Positions 12,801-24,588 of a stretch of DNA of 64,000 nucleotides are shown in pieces. Within the stretch, counting starts at the first letter, position 1, and each line of letters begins with the position of its first letter. The notes below the pieces were generated by a model. That model did not search any database. It was not told where the DNA came from and saw nothing but the letters and a program-made list of their open reading frames with translations. The translations under genes were made by a program, and so were the position numbers. The stretch lies in contig NC_034410.1 of the NCBI RefSeq assembly GCF_002078875.1, positions 80,996,832-81,060,831 of the forward strand. Direction: 5' to 3'. This stretch comes from Numida meleagris (lineage: Eukaryota; Chordata; Aves; Galliformes; Numididae).

Positions 12801-14876
12801 AAAGAGATTGCAGTCTAGATGACCAACAACTGGAGAATCTAGACAGACTTTCAGTTTTGCATATTTTGCATACATTGTTTAGTCACAGAGCAAAGCAAGT
12901 AACAGAAGAGTTATGTAGAAGCAGTTAACCTGTTCAGTCTTTAAAAAGATACAGGAAAAAAACAGCATTAATACTAGGCTTATAAATAACATGTTCATTA
13001 AATGAAATATTTATTCTGTGTTTTCTGACAAGGTTAAGAGTTAAAAAACAAACCTGCTGTCTTATGCACAAGCAACTGAGTTAGTGATACCTAAACAACT
13101 GATACGCAAGACCTTTTTTTCAAACACTAATGCTGTACTTTGCAATAAGACAATCTGTTTTTTTCATCAGTAAGATGGCCTACAGAAGCAATCTGTCATT
13201 TTAAGAGTTGATTCTTCTTCTGGATTTGTGAAATGGTAGATTTATGGAACATACCATATGAGACAATGTGCATAGACAAAGACAAAATATGACTTAAGCT
13301 TGAACTTAAAGTATAAAAGTAAAAAAGTTCTCAATAACAAATTATTACGACTACAAATATGTTTCACCATAAGAGATTTTCTTGCTCATACCAATAATTA
13401 AGTTAATAGTGAATCTCTCCAAGTTTCTGAATGAAGTAAAAGAGAATTCTCAATTTTTTTTTAAACATGACCAACCTAAATTATGTAGTACACAGAACTG
13501 ACATATCCAATACTACTTTTGATGTTTTAGCAAGTGATCATGTTAAATAGTATTTCATGCAATCAACAGGTAACTGTGGAACAAAACAGTGTATAACAAA
13601 AACTCAGGGACTTAATAAGTTGATGAAAACTTTTAAGGGGTTTGTCTCTGAAATTAGAGTTTCAGAGTATTGTGGAATTTATATTGATATATATATATAA
13701 TATGTATATATGATCCTTCATTACAATTACCTTGCATTAAAAATAAATAAATACAGATATAAATAAATCTCTGACATCTGATTTCACCAGTGTTCAAAAC
13801 AGGCTTCACATAGAGTAACTCAAAAGATAGACCTGATACTGCTTGGGTCTGCAAACACAATTACTTACTGTCAACATTCCTTTTCTGTCATCTGAATGCA
13901 TGTTATATTGCTTCCACTGTGCAGATTACCCATTGCCACAGAATACAAAGGAATAGAAGATCACAGGGCAAGTTCCCCGATGTGCAACATACGCTGCAGT
14001 CATGAAAGCTTGAGCCTTGACTCCTACTATGAGCATAAACTGCTCTCATCTAATGTAGCATAATTTGCTGTTACGAGTACAATAAATATTAAAACTCTCC
14101 TGCCTTCTGAGACATATTTTTACATTTGCTATTTGAATGGGCATTAATTAAAAAAACATCTTTAGCCATATTTTACTGAGAAATTGTAGGAGAATTTAAG
14201 TTTAGAAATTAAACATAATTCTTAATAAATATGTTTTCCTGGAAGTGTTCAACTTTTCTACAAAAGTTTACCCTCATATGTAAATCAAGAGAGTTTTTTT
14301 CATTGTATTTAAAAGAAGTAAAATCACACTCCAGTTTAACCATCTCCTAGTTATTAGATCACAAGAAATTCAATACTGCTTTACACCACATCCATAAAAT
14401 GTTCAGTAATCTATAAAATAATGTTTTCCTGTATATTGTAGTCTTTTGACACAAATACTTGTATTTAGAAGCAAAAATTGCAGTAGCTTGGATTGCATCA
14501 CATGCTTCCTTCCAGTGCTTCTAGTTTGTTCTTAACTACATAAGTTCTTATAAAAGCATCTTTAGAAAAATCCTGGCCAGGGGACTGTCTGATATCAACA
14601 AGTTAACGATCTGTGTAACAGTTGACCTGAATAGGCTCAAAGCTGTGCTGTTTTGCACTAAGTTTAACATGCAATGTTGCCTTCACACCTATGTAGGGCT
14701 GCACTAATTCCTTGGACACTGAATGAAATCATTATAACAGAGGAGCCTGCAGGAAGCTCCCACATGGTATCAATGACTGTGACACTTGCATAGCCTTGTG
14801 TCTATCAAAAGTGCAGCAAGAAGTCCTCATGAGAACCCCTTATCTGTCTGGCAGTACAGATAATGAATAGGGCTGG
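12801..14876. other. Unique non-coding DNA
   Basis: AT-rich sequence after the CR1 tail. It includes a small TA-rich patch at 13683-13712 (TATATATA). No coding, RNA or mobile features could be supported. Confidence 0.5.
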
Positions 14877-14923
14877 TTTTTTTTTTGTTTTGTTTTTTGT
14901 TTTTTTGTTTTTTTTTTGTTTTG
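14877..14923. repeat. T-rich simple repeat with interspersed G
   Basis: Runs of T broken by single G residues (TTTTTTG and TTTTG units), 47 bases. It is low-complexity DNA with no adjoining retroposon body recognised. Confidence 0.9.
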
Positions 14924-17356
14924 TAAGAAAACTGAATATTGTTTAAATGACCAAAAAAGTAAGATGTTTATTCATGGATAGGGCCTATTCTGCAAGCCAC
15001 GGTAAAGTCTGAGGTCTGTCTAACACTTCATGAAAGCTGGTTTCTCAGCATCTAATGGGACATATTGAGTAAATTCTATCTATATTCCTCTTTTAACTCT
15101 TTCTTACTAAACCAGCTATTTTATTAAGGCTTGCATTGTTGGACCTTCCTAACCAAGATCCAGAAAGCACATTGCACCAGCTCTCTCTTTCACATTCACA
15201 CCCCTCCTGTACCACCACTGCAGAACAATTTTTCAGGGCTGCCCTTGACTCTCTCTTTCATCCTTTGTTCTTCTTCAAACAGAAATGCTTTTTCAAAATT
15301 CTGTGAGGCTGATTAGCCCTTTTCCTACAATAAATCAGTCAAGAATCCTATAGTTGCAGAGTTTGAGTTCTGAGGTTATTTACTCTCAGAACCATAATCT
15401 TGAATCTGGTGCTCATTTCCCTTTTTGGAAAAAATTGAATGTACAGTTCCACACTACCATTGGATTTGTAGTAGAGATTATAGCTTAACTTGGTTGACAA
15501 ATACATCCTCAACCAAAAAATATCAATTCAAACAGAAGAACTTTTAGCAACCTGGAAGGTAATACTCTTCCAATAGTCAATGGACAAGTTACAGAGATAG
15601 TATGGATTTCAGCTTTTAAAATAAATAAATATAAAAACACTGATCACTGATGGTTTTGTTCCTGAAAGGATCAGAGAAGAGAACTGAAGTGTCCAGCTTC
15701 TAGTTGCGCTTGGATTTACCCATTGTTTCCCCCAGAAGGTTTTGCTCTTAACAGTGGTAATGTCATTGCAAAATATGCAGCTGACAGAGTTTAGGAAGGC
15801 TGGAGAATGGACTGCTATAGTTGTGTAGAATTTAATAATGGCAGTAGCTGCTACGTTAGGCTAGAACACCATTAAGAAGGTTTCTTGGTTAACAAAAAAA
15901 AAAATAATAATAAAAAAAAAAGTATTATTTGGGAAACTTCAAAATTAATCATGATGATAGATGGTTTCATTTGTCTAAGAAAGGGCTTTTTCAGTACTGT
16001 GTAAGAGAACAACCAAAAGCAGACAAGTGAGCTGTGAGCCATTCAAGGTACATTGTTCTGCATCACAGTGACAGAAGGTTCCTAAAAATGGTGACAGAAT
16101 AAATCTCATATGAGGCGAAGAAAGACCTGATTGCCATCTCCACCTGAAGATATCTTCATTAAAGGAATTAATTCTACCCATTAAGCAGCAGTCTTTGCTA
16201 ATAAGTGTTACTGGTCATGTTCAGTTATTCATAGAGTAACACTGAAGCAATAGATTTCCTTACAGAGGGTGTCCTGAAGATGTAGATCATTAAATTAACT
16301 ACACTTTATAGACTAGGACAAAAACTCTTGAACATATAAGGACCTAGAATTAAGCTACAGTCAAACAATACACTTTCCACTCAGTGTAAACGATGATGGG
16401 CTCTAAAGAGTAGAAATTACCCTTCGGATAATCCACTCTGTGGCTGCTCTAATGCTAAAGACAGTGGGTCCTTAATTAGACCAATGTCTGCACAGGATTC
16501 ATCTGGAATGATGAAAGTCAGCTGCATCACCCTCAACATGCCTCCTCCCTGCCAGGAAGCCTGGGGGGAAAGACTGAGAGCTCATCAGTGACACAGATGC
16601 GCCTGCAGGAAAATGTTCTTCTGGTCATTTATGGTTGAATGAAAAATACTTATAGAATCTCACTGGAGCCAAGGGTCCATAACCAGACTTGAGAATCTAT
16701 TTTCTTTTTTTGATTCTTATAGGAATTTCTGACTACTGTTCCATACACTGCATTTATGAAATTCTTCCTTCAAAGAAAAATTGATTTTATCCAAACCCAC
16801 CATTTGGCCAAGGTTTCTGGAGGAGAATTTTTGCAAAACATTTTCCACTAGAAAATCAGAGTTAAGTGTACAATTGGCATATATTCAGTATCAAACTAGC
16901 CATCTAGCTGGGCCAGATTAAAGAAGAAACTCTAAGGAGAAATGGGATAAAAGAAACAAAGAATACCTTAAACAGTCAAACAAAATATCTCTGGCAAACA
17001 TAACTTCAATATTAATTCTGCTCAAGGGAACATATCCTGATATATACTAATAGATATTCCCAAAAAAATTTCCCTTCATAATGAAGGGTTATGTGTTTTC
17101 ACCTTTGAGCAAAAAAAAACAATAAATCAAAATCTCAATATATCCTATGTGGCAAAAATTCTCTTTACTGATAACTTCTCCCACTCACTGGCAAAAGGAT
17201 TTGAATGGAAATCAGAGATATTTCAGAGGATGTGTTACAGAAACAAAGACTTGGAAGAGTAGCAGTCAGCATATGAATGAAATGTAGATTTTGGAAGCAA
17301 CTGAAAAAAAAAAAAAAAGAGATGATTAAAGTATAAATATAGACTTTCTGGTAATA
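14924..17356. other. Unique non-coding DNA
   Basis: No recognisable gene. There is an A-rich patch at 15894-15921 and a 15-base A run at 17304-17318. Open stretches on either strand are short and have no domain. Confidence 0.5.
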
Positions 17357-17412
17357 GTCCAAGGTGGCATCTCCAAGGTGGCACCTCCAAGGCAGTACCT
17401 CCAAAGCCCTAA
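17357..17412. repeat. 14-bp tandem repeat, about 4 copies
   Basis: Four successive 14-base units start at 17357, 17371, 17385 and 17399. The unit is CTCCAAGGTGGCAC; the first two copies are nearly identical, the third has CAGT in place of GTGG, and the fourth keeps only CTCCAA plus partial similarity. It looks like a small decaying minisatellite. No other copy of the unit was noticed in the window. Confidence 0.85.
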
Positions 17413-20400
17413 TTACAACCCAGAATTACAAATGTTAAGAAAGTTAGCTCAGCTGGACAGTAATTTTTACTGATACAGTAAGTGCATTAAGGATACTTAT
17501 CAAGAATTAATTAGCATTTTCTTTTGAGATCAGTGATATTTTCAGCTCATGCATTCTCTCATATCAATTTTATTTGCTCTAATTGAATGTGTAAAACAAG
17601 TGGAATTCAACTCTGCATGCTGTGCTCCCATCTGCACATGCTTAATCTTTTTCCTAAAAGAGTGGGTATCATAAGAATACTCTCAATATCAATATGATTT
17701 AAGGAAGTGTAGACATTTATTAAATCCGAGCTCAGGCAGAAAATATTTTTTGGGAAAAGTATTATTTAAATGCATGTTCCAAGATTAGTGTGTTATTTCC
17801 CTATAAACAAGCCACACTTTCATTTATTCAAATCAATAAATTTGTATTATACGTATCAGAAACAGAGTGCAGAGCACGACTTGGTATTCATAGTTTTAAA
17901 ACTTCCAAATGGATAAGCTACATGGGAAACCAAGTATGGTATGTGGCTTAATGTAATTACTTTTAAATGCAATTTAGATCTGTTATTCATTTTAATGTTC
18001 TTTTTTTCAAAATATGATAGTACAATTAAACCATACTCATCATTGTGCAGAATAAAAAATACATGCGACTCCCTGTTTATAACAGGAAAGAGACTTCATT
18101 AATTGTTTATAGCAATATAGTATCTGCCACTGCCTCTGTCTGTGCGTAATGAGATGTCCCAGATCATTATGATCCTGGAAACAAAGTCTTTGCCCTGTAA
18201 GATGTGAGAGTTTTCTACTCTGGTGAACATCGGTTTCAGCTTAGGGTGCCTAATAACAGCTGATAGCACCTAGCAGCTCACAGATTCAGATCTCAGATCA
18301 GGCTTCATACATTTTTAAATGAAGACTGTTCCCAGTATCAATGTGACTGTCTTTTCCCAGGAGGCAGTACATTTTCAGAAGTTCTAAGGAGGCAATGGTA
18401 TTTTCACCAATGTAGATATGATTACGTGCTATAATTTCCTGCCACTGTAAATTAGGAATTCATGACTTCTCTATGTAAATAGGCTTCACATTTTAGTGCA
18501 AGCTGTAGCAAGATGTGCAGTTTTCAAGATGTTCATGGGTCCCATTTCTTGTTTCAGCAACACCATGATATTACAAGGGGACTAAAGCTAAGCTTTTGGG
18601 GTGCACTTTGTATACATTAAATTACATCCTCTGTAGTTGAAAGCATGATTCATGTTGATGAGCATCACTATAATGTATGTGCAATTAAGATAAGCCTTAC
18701 AAGCACTTTGTATACTATTTGCAGAGCACAAAATAACTACTCACTAACATTCAGATTCTGAGCGTGATGTATTCAGTGATTGTATGTTATATTAAAAGCT
18801 TTTCAAAGGTAGATTTTATTTCATTTAGAAAATTTCTCTTTTTATTATATCAAATTAATCACTAATGAAAGCAACTATCACCTTATCGTATTCCAAGATG
18901 GTTTGTAAACATTTTATTTTGTTATAGTTTTTTTTTATTTCATAATACTATATGTTATATATTTTTTTCCTTAAGGGATAGGAGGCATCCTATTCCTCCA
19001 TCTGTGAAGACAATAAAACAAGCCTAAATTTATACAGAAGATCAAGTATATGGAAAAAAAGATAAGTAATTGGTTAAAAAAGAAGAAGCCTGTGAGTAGT
19101 GTGGAGAGTCCCTCTCCCTTGGGAATCAGAGAGGCACCTATAAAGAGATATAACAGAAATGTCTCTGGATAGGAAAGGTTGTGGTGAAATATGCCCCACT
19201 CTCAACAGCGTACTAAAAACAGCAGAAAGGAGAAACCAAACCGATCTGACTCGTACTGCAGAATCAATCTGTCCTCACAGTCTTTATATTTAGAATTCTG
19301 GATGGGGCTTGAACAGTTTTCATTTCACAAAAGCCTTTTCTCATCCTGTGAACCTCATACTCTCTCATCTACAGAAAGATTTTAAAGGTTTCCATCCTTT
19401 CTGGTTGTTTTTGTTTGTTCATTTTCTCATACTGGTTTTTGTGTAATCTCTCTGCTACTGGTCTGGAAAACTTTGTAACATGCTTCCAAACAGATGTCAT
19501 TATAAAAAAAAACTCTTCCTTGTTATTCTCACTAAATTCTAAAAGTTATAGTACCCACTGCAAGGTCTTCATCGTTTTCTGACTGGCTTAGTGAGAATGA
19601 ACAAATTCTAAATCGTGAGATAACAATGACTTTTGCCTTCATTTTTACTTTCTTTAAGTAACGGCATCTAACATTATTTGGAAAATGAGACATCTCCATG
19701 AGTGGAAATTAATCTGATTTATTTATTCATGAAATGAAATTGCTTTGGCTATAATGTACAAGCTTGAAAGCATCACTTCTCTCTCATCCCATTATTGCAC
19801 TGTTTCCTAATTACCTCTCTAATCATGCTACCTAATATTGTAAAGTGCCTTGGAGTGTGTAGAGAAGTTGTTGCACATTAAGAACTAAATTAGCAGATTT
19901 AGAGAGGAAAGAAGTCTTTCTGTATGTATTATTCTATAATCCCATGGGAAAGAAATATCTGCTTTTTAATCTTATGCTAATGCTTCAGCTCTGAAAGTCC
20001 AGGTGGCAGAACATGATCTCACTTTAAAGGTCTATATGCTTCAAAGAGTATTTCTCAGAATATTACTTGGAAATTACAGCTCATTAAACGTTACTTTTCT
20101 ACCCACACCTTCATTGCATTTGAGTTTGGTGCAACTACTGTGAAGCATGCCAAAAGAGGTTCTAGAAAAACAGCCAACAAAGCCACAGACTGCAAGGGAG
20201 GCCTGGTCCCAGAGAAAGAACCTCTGTTTTAAGAATGTCTTGTAACATTGGATTGTGTTCATGCTAGAATAAAACAAAGTAAAATAAAAAAAATAATTAA
20301 ATAAATATGAAGCTCTGTTTCTTCACCTATCTTGAGTCATTTAAGGTGCGTTTTGAACGAGACTTTTTCTCAAACCATTGGTTTGCAAAGAAAAAGTCAG

Positions 20401-21819
20401 TGTGTATACATCTCAAACAGATCAACTGCCCTTCTATAACTCTCAAGCAAAGAACTGGATGCATACTTACTTAAAAGTTATATAGTTTATTTAATAATAT
20501 ATAACCAAATCATCAATTTGTAACACTGTAAAGAAGCACAGCAGACAGTTTTCAACAACTCTCAGTTTGGTTTGCATTATCTGTCTGATTTCAAAATGCT
20601 GTTGACTTGCTTAAATGATGTGAAAGAATTCCTATTTATCATGTTACTTCCTCCTTGGAGTTCCATTTAAAATAAGCAAAAAAATAAAATAAAATAAAAT
20701 AAAAAATCCACACCATAGCAACAAAAACAGGCAAACAATATTTGTCTATCTGTAAACTGTTTTTGGAAAGCCATTCTCTCTCGAACAGGTGTTTTAAGGA
20801 TGTCTACTCTGTAATAATTCTGAGTGTAATTTGGTCCTTTCCCAAATGCTTTCTTTCCATTTTTAAAAAAAATCTTTTTGGAAAGTCTCCTCTACTATGT
20901 ACAGTTATCAAAGAGATGTAGGCATTTGTCCTTGCTGCCCGAGTGGTTTTGTTGTTATTTTTTATAAAATCATCTAGTCAGTGAGAATGCCAGTGTATGA
21001 CATGTTCCACATAGAATCATTCTGTGTTCAGAAAATTGTAAAAATTTCATGCATCTCCACTCAAAAATTACTTTCATAGCATCTTATGAAAAGCTCCACA
21101 ATAAAAGTCAGAGCTGATAGTCAAACTTCCTTTGAGGGTCACGAAACTCTCACTTCTATGCATACTTGGCCACCTGTTATTTTATTTATGTACCCTATTC
21201 TAAAAACTAGTTCTTACAACAGGTGATATGTAGGCCTTCACCCACTACAGCCTCTTCTTTTTTCATTTTCTTTTTCGTTTGCTTGTTTTGAGAAGTTTGA
21301 CAAATACACCATTTCTATGTATGTATTTGTGTCCTCTTTCCTAGCAGAAAACCTTAGGCTTAACACAAAGATCACTTTTACCATCTTATTTGTTTAATGT
21401 TTTCCAGTAGTTGACTTCCTAAAGCAGCATCAGACCATTTCTACTACATTTTGTGTGCAAGAAATCTCATGATGACGCACAGTTCTGTATTTGGATATGG
21501 ATACCTATATACTCCATTTTATTGTTTTATTCTATTGATTCTCCTTGTTTAAATCTCTCACCCCACTCCCCTTTTTCTTTTCCTAACACACAATAACCCA
21601 CAAATGACAAATAATAAAATGAATGAATGCTTTCAGATATTGTTATTTTTTTTCTTCCTTTAGTCCACAGGAAACAAAAGCAAAACAGGTGGTACTACTT
21701 TGAAGTTATAATATTAAAAGAGGTCATATATATTATAGTCGTACAACTCAATTCAGCTTAAAGAATGCAATTAGGATCTTCAGCAGACAATCAAACAGTT
21801 TAATCACTTTGTTTACAAA
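17413..21819. other. Unique non-coding DNA
   Basis: No gene, tRNA or clear mobile element recognised. It contains an AAAAT repeat at 20678-20706 (AAAATAAAATAAAAT). Parts, such as about 17700-17960 and 19730-19880, read like uniform non-repetitive AT-rich sequence, but conservation cannot be judged without an alignment. Confidence 0.5.
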
Positions 21820-21824
21820 CTAAG

Positions 21825-22396
21825 TGTCACGGTATTATCTAAGGGTTTGCGTCCGTGACAAGGGGGACAGGCCCGAAAGAAAAAAAACGAGCAAGGAGGA
21901 AGAAAAAAAAAATTGCCGGCGGGTAGGGGCTGACCCTGGGCGGTCCGGCGGCTAAAGCGGCAGAGAAGCCGCGGACCTCACCCTGGGGAAAACAAAGGGA
22001 AGAGGGGAAAAGCAGGTGACTCGTAGGCGGATCTAACACAAAAACAGAGGCATCAATCTGAGGAGGAACAACTAATTTTACTAAATATATCAAAATGAGG
22101 CTATTAGAATTATAATAGAGAGTTTACAGGCTGAAAATCTTACACAGTAAACTGCAGGAGGACCACGTGCTTTCTCCGCCGGGCAGGAAGGAACAGACCC
22201 CGCGTCTCCCACGCAGCTTCACCCCCTCACCTCCAACGCGAAGACCCCTGGGGAGTGCACCTCCTCCCCTCCCCCTCAGAGGGCCACACCAAAAAAGGCA
22301 GTTTGCAGTAACCAGGGAATTAACTCCTTAACTGCCCGTGCCTTACATGATGTAATGATGTGGAATACTGACAACAAAAATCACAAAACCATAACA
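21825..22396 (-). mobile_element. GC-rich solo LTR-like element (572 bp), family B
   Basis: A sharply bounded GC-rich block in AT-rich surroundings. The ends are TGTCACGGTA on the left and CCATAACA on the right (TG...CA), with an exact 5-bp direct repeat CTAAG at 21820-21824 and 22397-22401. The size, termini and duplication fit a solo LTR; 5 bp is usual for ERVL-like elements. Orientation is uncertain because no clear AATAAA or TATA is seen on either strand. Minus is preferred because TGTTATGGTTTTGTG looks like an avian LTR start from memory. The left end carries an 8-bp inverted repeat, TGTCACGG (21825-21832) against CCGTGACA (21853-21860). A minus-strand open stretch of 84 codons at 21839-22093 is low-complexity and Pro-rich and is not called as a gene. 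Confidence 0.78.
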
Positions 22397-22401
22397 CTAA
22401 G

Positions 22402-23866
22402 CCACTTTGTTTGTATGTCATGATTTCTTACTGTCCAACAAAACATACAAAACTAAGAAAAAATAGGAGGGGAAAGAAAAGCTGCCACCAAGTAAGAGTG
22501 CACCGATAAGATGGTATAAGTTAAAAAAATTCTCAACCTGTTCTAATCAACAGTAGGATGGGAACTGAGACAGAATGGCTTTTAAAATTAAGCAACCACG
22601 ATAGCTTCCATAATAGACCCAGCTCACGGAGCAAGAACTTAGGGCTACCACCTCCAGCCAAACATAGTGAGTCAGCAGCTCCACACACTTCCATCTCCTA
22701 TCAGTAACTGCATTGTAAGCAGAAATTTCTATGGATAGAGTCATGCATTTACCTGTCAAAGCTTCACAGGTTATGCATAATTTCTTACCAGTCTTGCCCA
22801 TTTGTCCCTGCTTACCCTTCCCCTATACTTAAAACAACCATGTCGGGTAAACCAAAAATAAATTGAGGCATAAGACAATCATAAACATCTTACATACAGA
22901 GGCTGATCCGTCAGCTGGTTCTCAGTAATTTTACATATTCTTGGAAATGCTTTTACAGAGAAGTTACAGAGAAGTCCATTATATCTCATTTAACCCAAGG
23001 AAAACAGATTCATACTAATTATTCCTCAAAATGAATGTGTTTATACTGTGACCAGGAAAATAATTATGTCTGCTAGCTCAATTCCTACACATGTGCTTTT
23101 CTCTACTTGATCCATTGTTGGATAGCACTTCTTGGGCTACATAATCGTCTCATTTAAACCACTGCAGACACTACATAGTTGTGATTCCAAAATCACAAGT
23201 CCAACCTTTATCCCTCAAATAAGCCTTAAACTGTAGGATACATTAAGCTCAACCAGGTGACAATTACATTCTGTTGTTAGTGATCAGTTTATATTCTATC
23301 TCCAAAGCAGAATGATGGTGATTTTAACACCTTTGTTTTCCTCTCACTACACTTCCATGGAATTCAGCCTTTGTTTCCCAGATGATGCCCTCTACTTTTT
23401 CTGTTTTCTAGCTTTAAAATAATACTCTTGTTTTGTTCTTCAAACAAAATTCCATTGGAATATAACACAACAATTACTTACACACCTCTGCTGGAACAAG
23501 AGAAGGAGGCATTATTGTTTTAACTGGGTGTACAACTATTTTTACAAGCTGAATATCTACCTAAGAAATTCTGTATAATTATATACAGATCTGAATGTCA
23601 TTTTCCCTATGAATAAATATTTCTCTAATTTACTATAAATTGAAAATTCATCTGGTCTTTCGCTCTTGGCATTCATCGAGATATTTGTGAATCCCAAGAG
23701 TTCAATGGATTGTATCATGAACGATTGTTCATCTGAAAGTTTGCACTGCAACTGGATTATCCTCTACTGAATATCCACTATTTATCATTGTTAATTATTC
23801 ATCTTAAAAGTGTCCATCACACAAACAAACAAAAGAAATATCACGCAATATGCATGCAAGAAGTAA
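22402..23866. other. Unique non-coding DNA
   Basis: Nothing recognisable between the GC-rich LTR and the CR1 3' end. An 84-codon minus-strand open stretch at 22547-22801 has no family resemblance and is most likely chance. Confidence 0.5.
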
Positions 23867-24108
23867 TCATAGAATCATAGAATGGCTTGGGTTGGAAGGG
23901 ACCCCAAGGACCATCAAGTTCCAACCCCCCACCACAGATAGGGCCACGAACCTCCAGATCTGGTACTAGCCTCATCCAAGCTGGTCTTGAACACCTCCAG
24001 GGACAGAGCATCCACAGCCTCTCTGGGCAGCCCATTCCAGTACCTCACCACTCTATTTGTAAAGAACTTCCCTCTGACATCCAATCTAAACCTTCCCTCC
24101 TTAAGCAC
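23867..24108 (-). mobile_element. CR1 LINE 3' end (short, 5'-truncated)
   Basis: Reverse complement of a CR1 tail. It begins with TCATAGAATCATAGAAT (the reversed octamer repeat), then the typical 3' UTR (GGTTGGAAGGGACC, reversed orientation) and the last part of ORF2. On the minus strand 24108-23914 is open and reads [20 protein letters not shown] and then [15 protein letters not shown], the conserved CR1 ORF2 C-terminus. It is about 240 bp long, an ordinary 5'-truncated insertion. It ends about 33 bp before the mariner relic. Confidence 0.95.
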
Positions 24109-24140
24109 ATTAGCACTATTTGACAGAGCAAATTCTCAGC

Positions 24141-24588
24141 TACAAAAGACTATTTTTCAACATAGTCACCACCATTAGCTGTGCTTTTTCACCACCAATG
24201 AACAGGAGACTGCATGCTGTGTTCATAAAAATCTGCAGCAGCAGAGGTGACCAACTGTTGCTGTTGCAACTGCTGAAATGCACCACCCAAAACCTCACTG
24301 TGCTCACATCCACTCTTTGATCTCCATAAACATTCAACAAGTGTTGATGAATGTCAATGGGTGCCATGTTTTCCTCATGGAGTAATTCACTGACAGGTTT
24401 GTTTCATCCACACTTCCATGTCAGACACCATTTTGTCAGACTGACTCTCTGCTGCCATCTGTTGCACAGCAACAAACTGTAAAGGAATATTGGCAGGAAG
24501 ATTCAACCTCTACTGTCTTACCATCAACATCTGTCTCTGATACCAACAAAATAAAGTAGAAAGCATAACTTTTGGAGCTTCCCTTGTA
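24141..24588 (-). mobile_element. Mariner-like DNA transposon relic, internally deleted
   Basis: On the minus strand 24367-24140 encodes a broken 75-residue stretch. Its start, IDIHQHLLNVYGDQRVDVST followed by VRFWVVHFSS, resembles the second helix-turn-helix of mariner transposases (a pattern like DVSTVRRWVxxFSS). It then jumps to NTACSLLFIGGEKAQLMVVTML and KNS, so the catalytic DDE core is missing. A TA dinucleotide lies at each proposed end (24141 and 24587), with weakly similar termini TACAAAAGACT and, reversed, TACAAGGGAAGCTCC. That fits a deleted, non-autonomous copy using TA targets. Family assignment (Galluhop-like) and borders are inferences; TIR similarity is poor. Confidence 0.6.

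Noticed and set aside
21839..22093. 84-codon minus-strand frame in the GC-rich block
   Set aside because: It lies within the LTR-like element and contains Phe/Leu and Pro runs from T- and C-rich tracts. GC-rich DNA lowers stop frequency.
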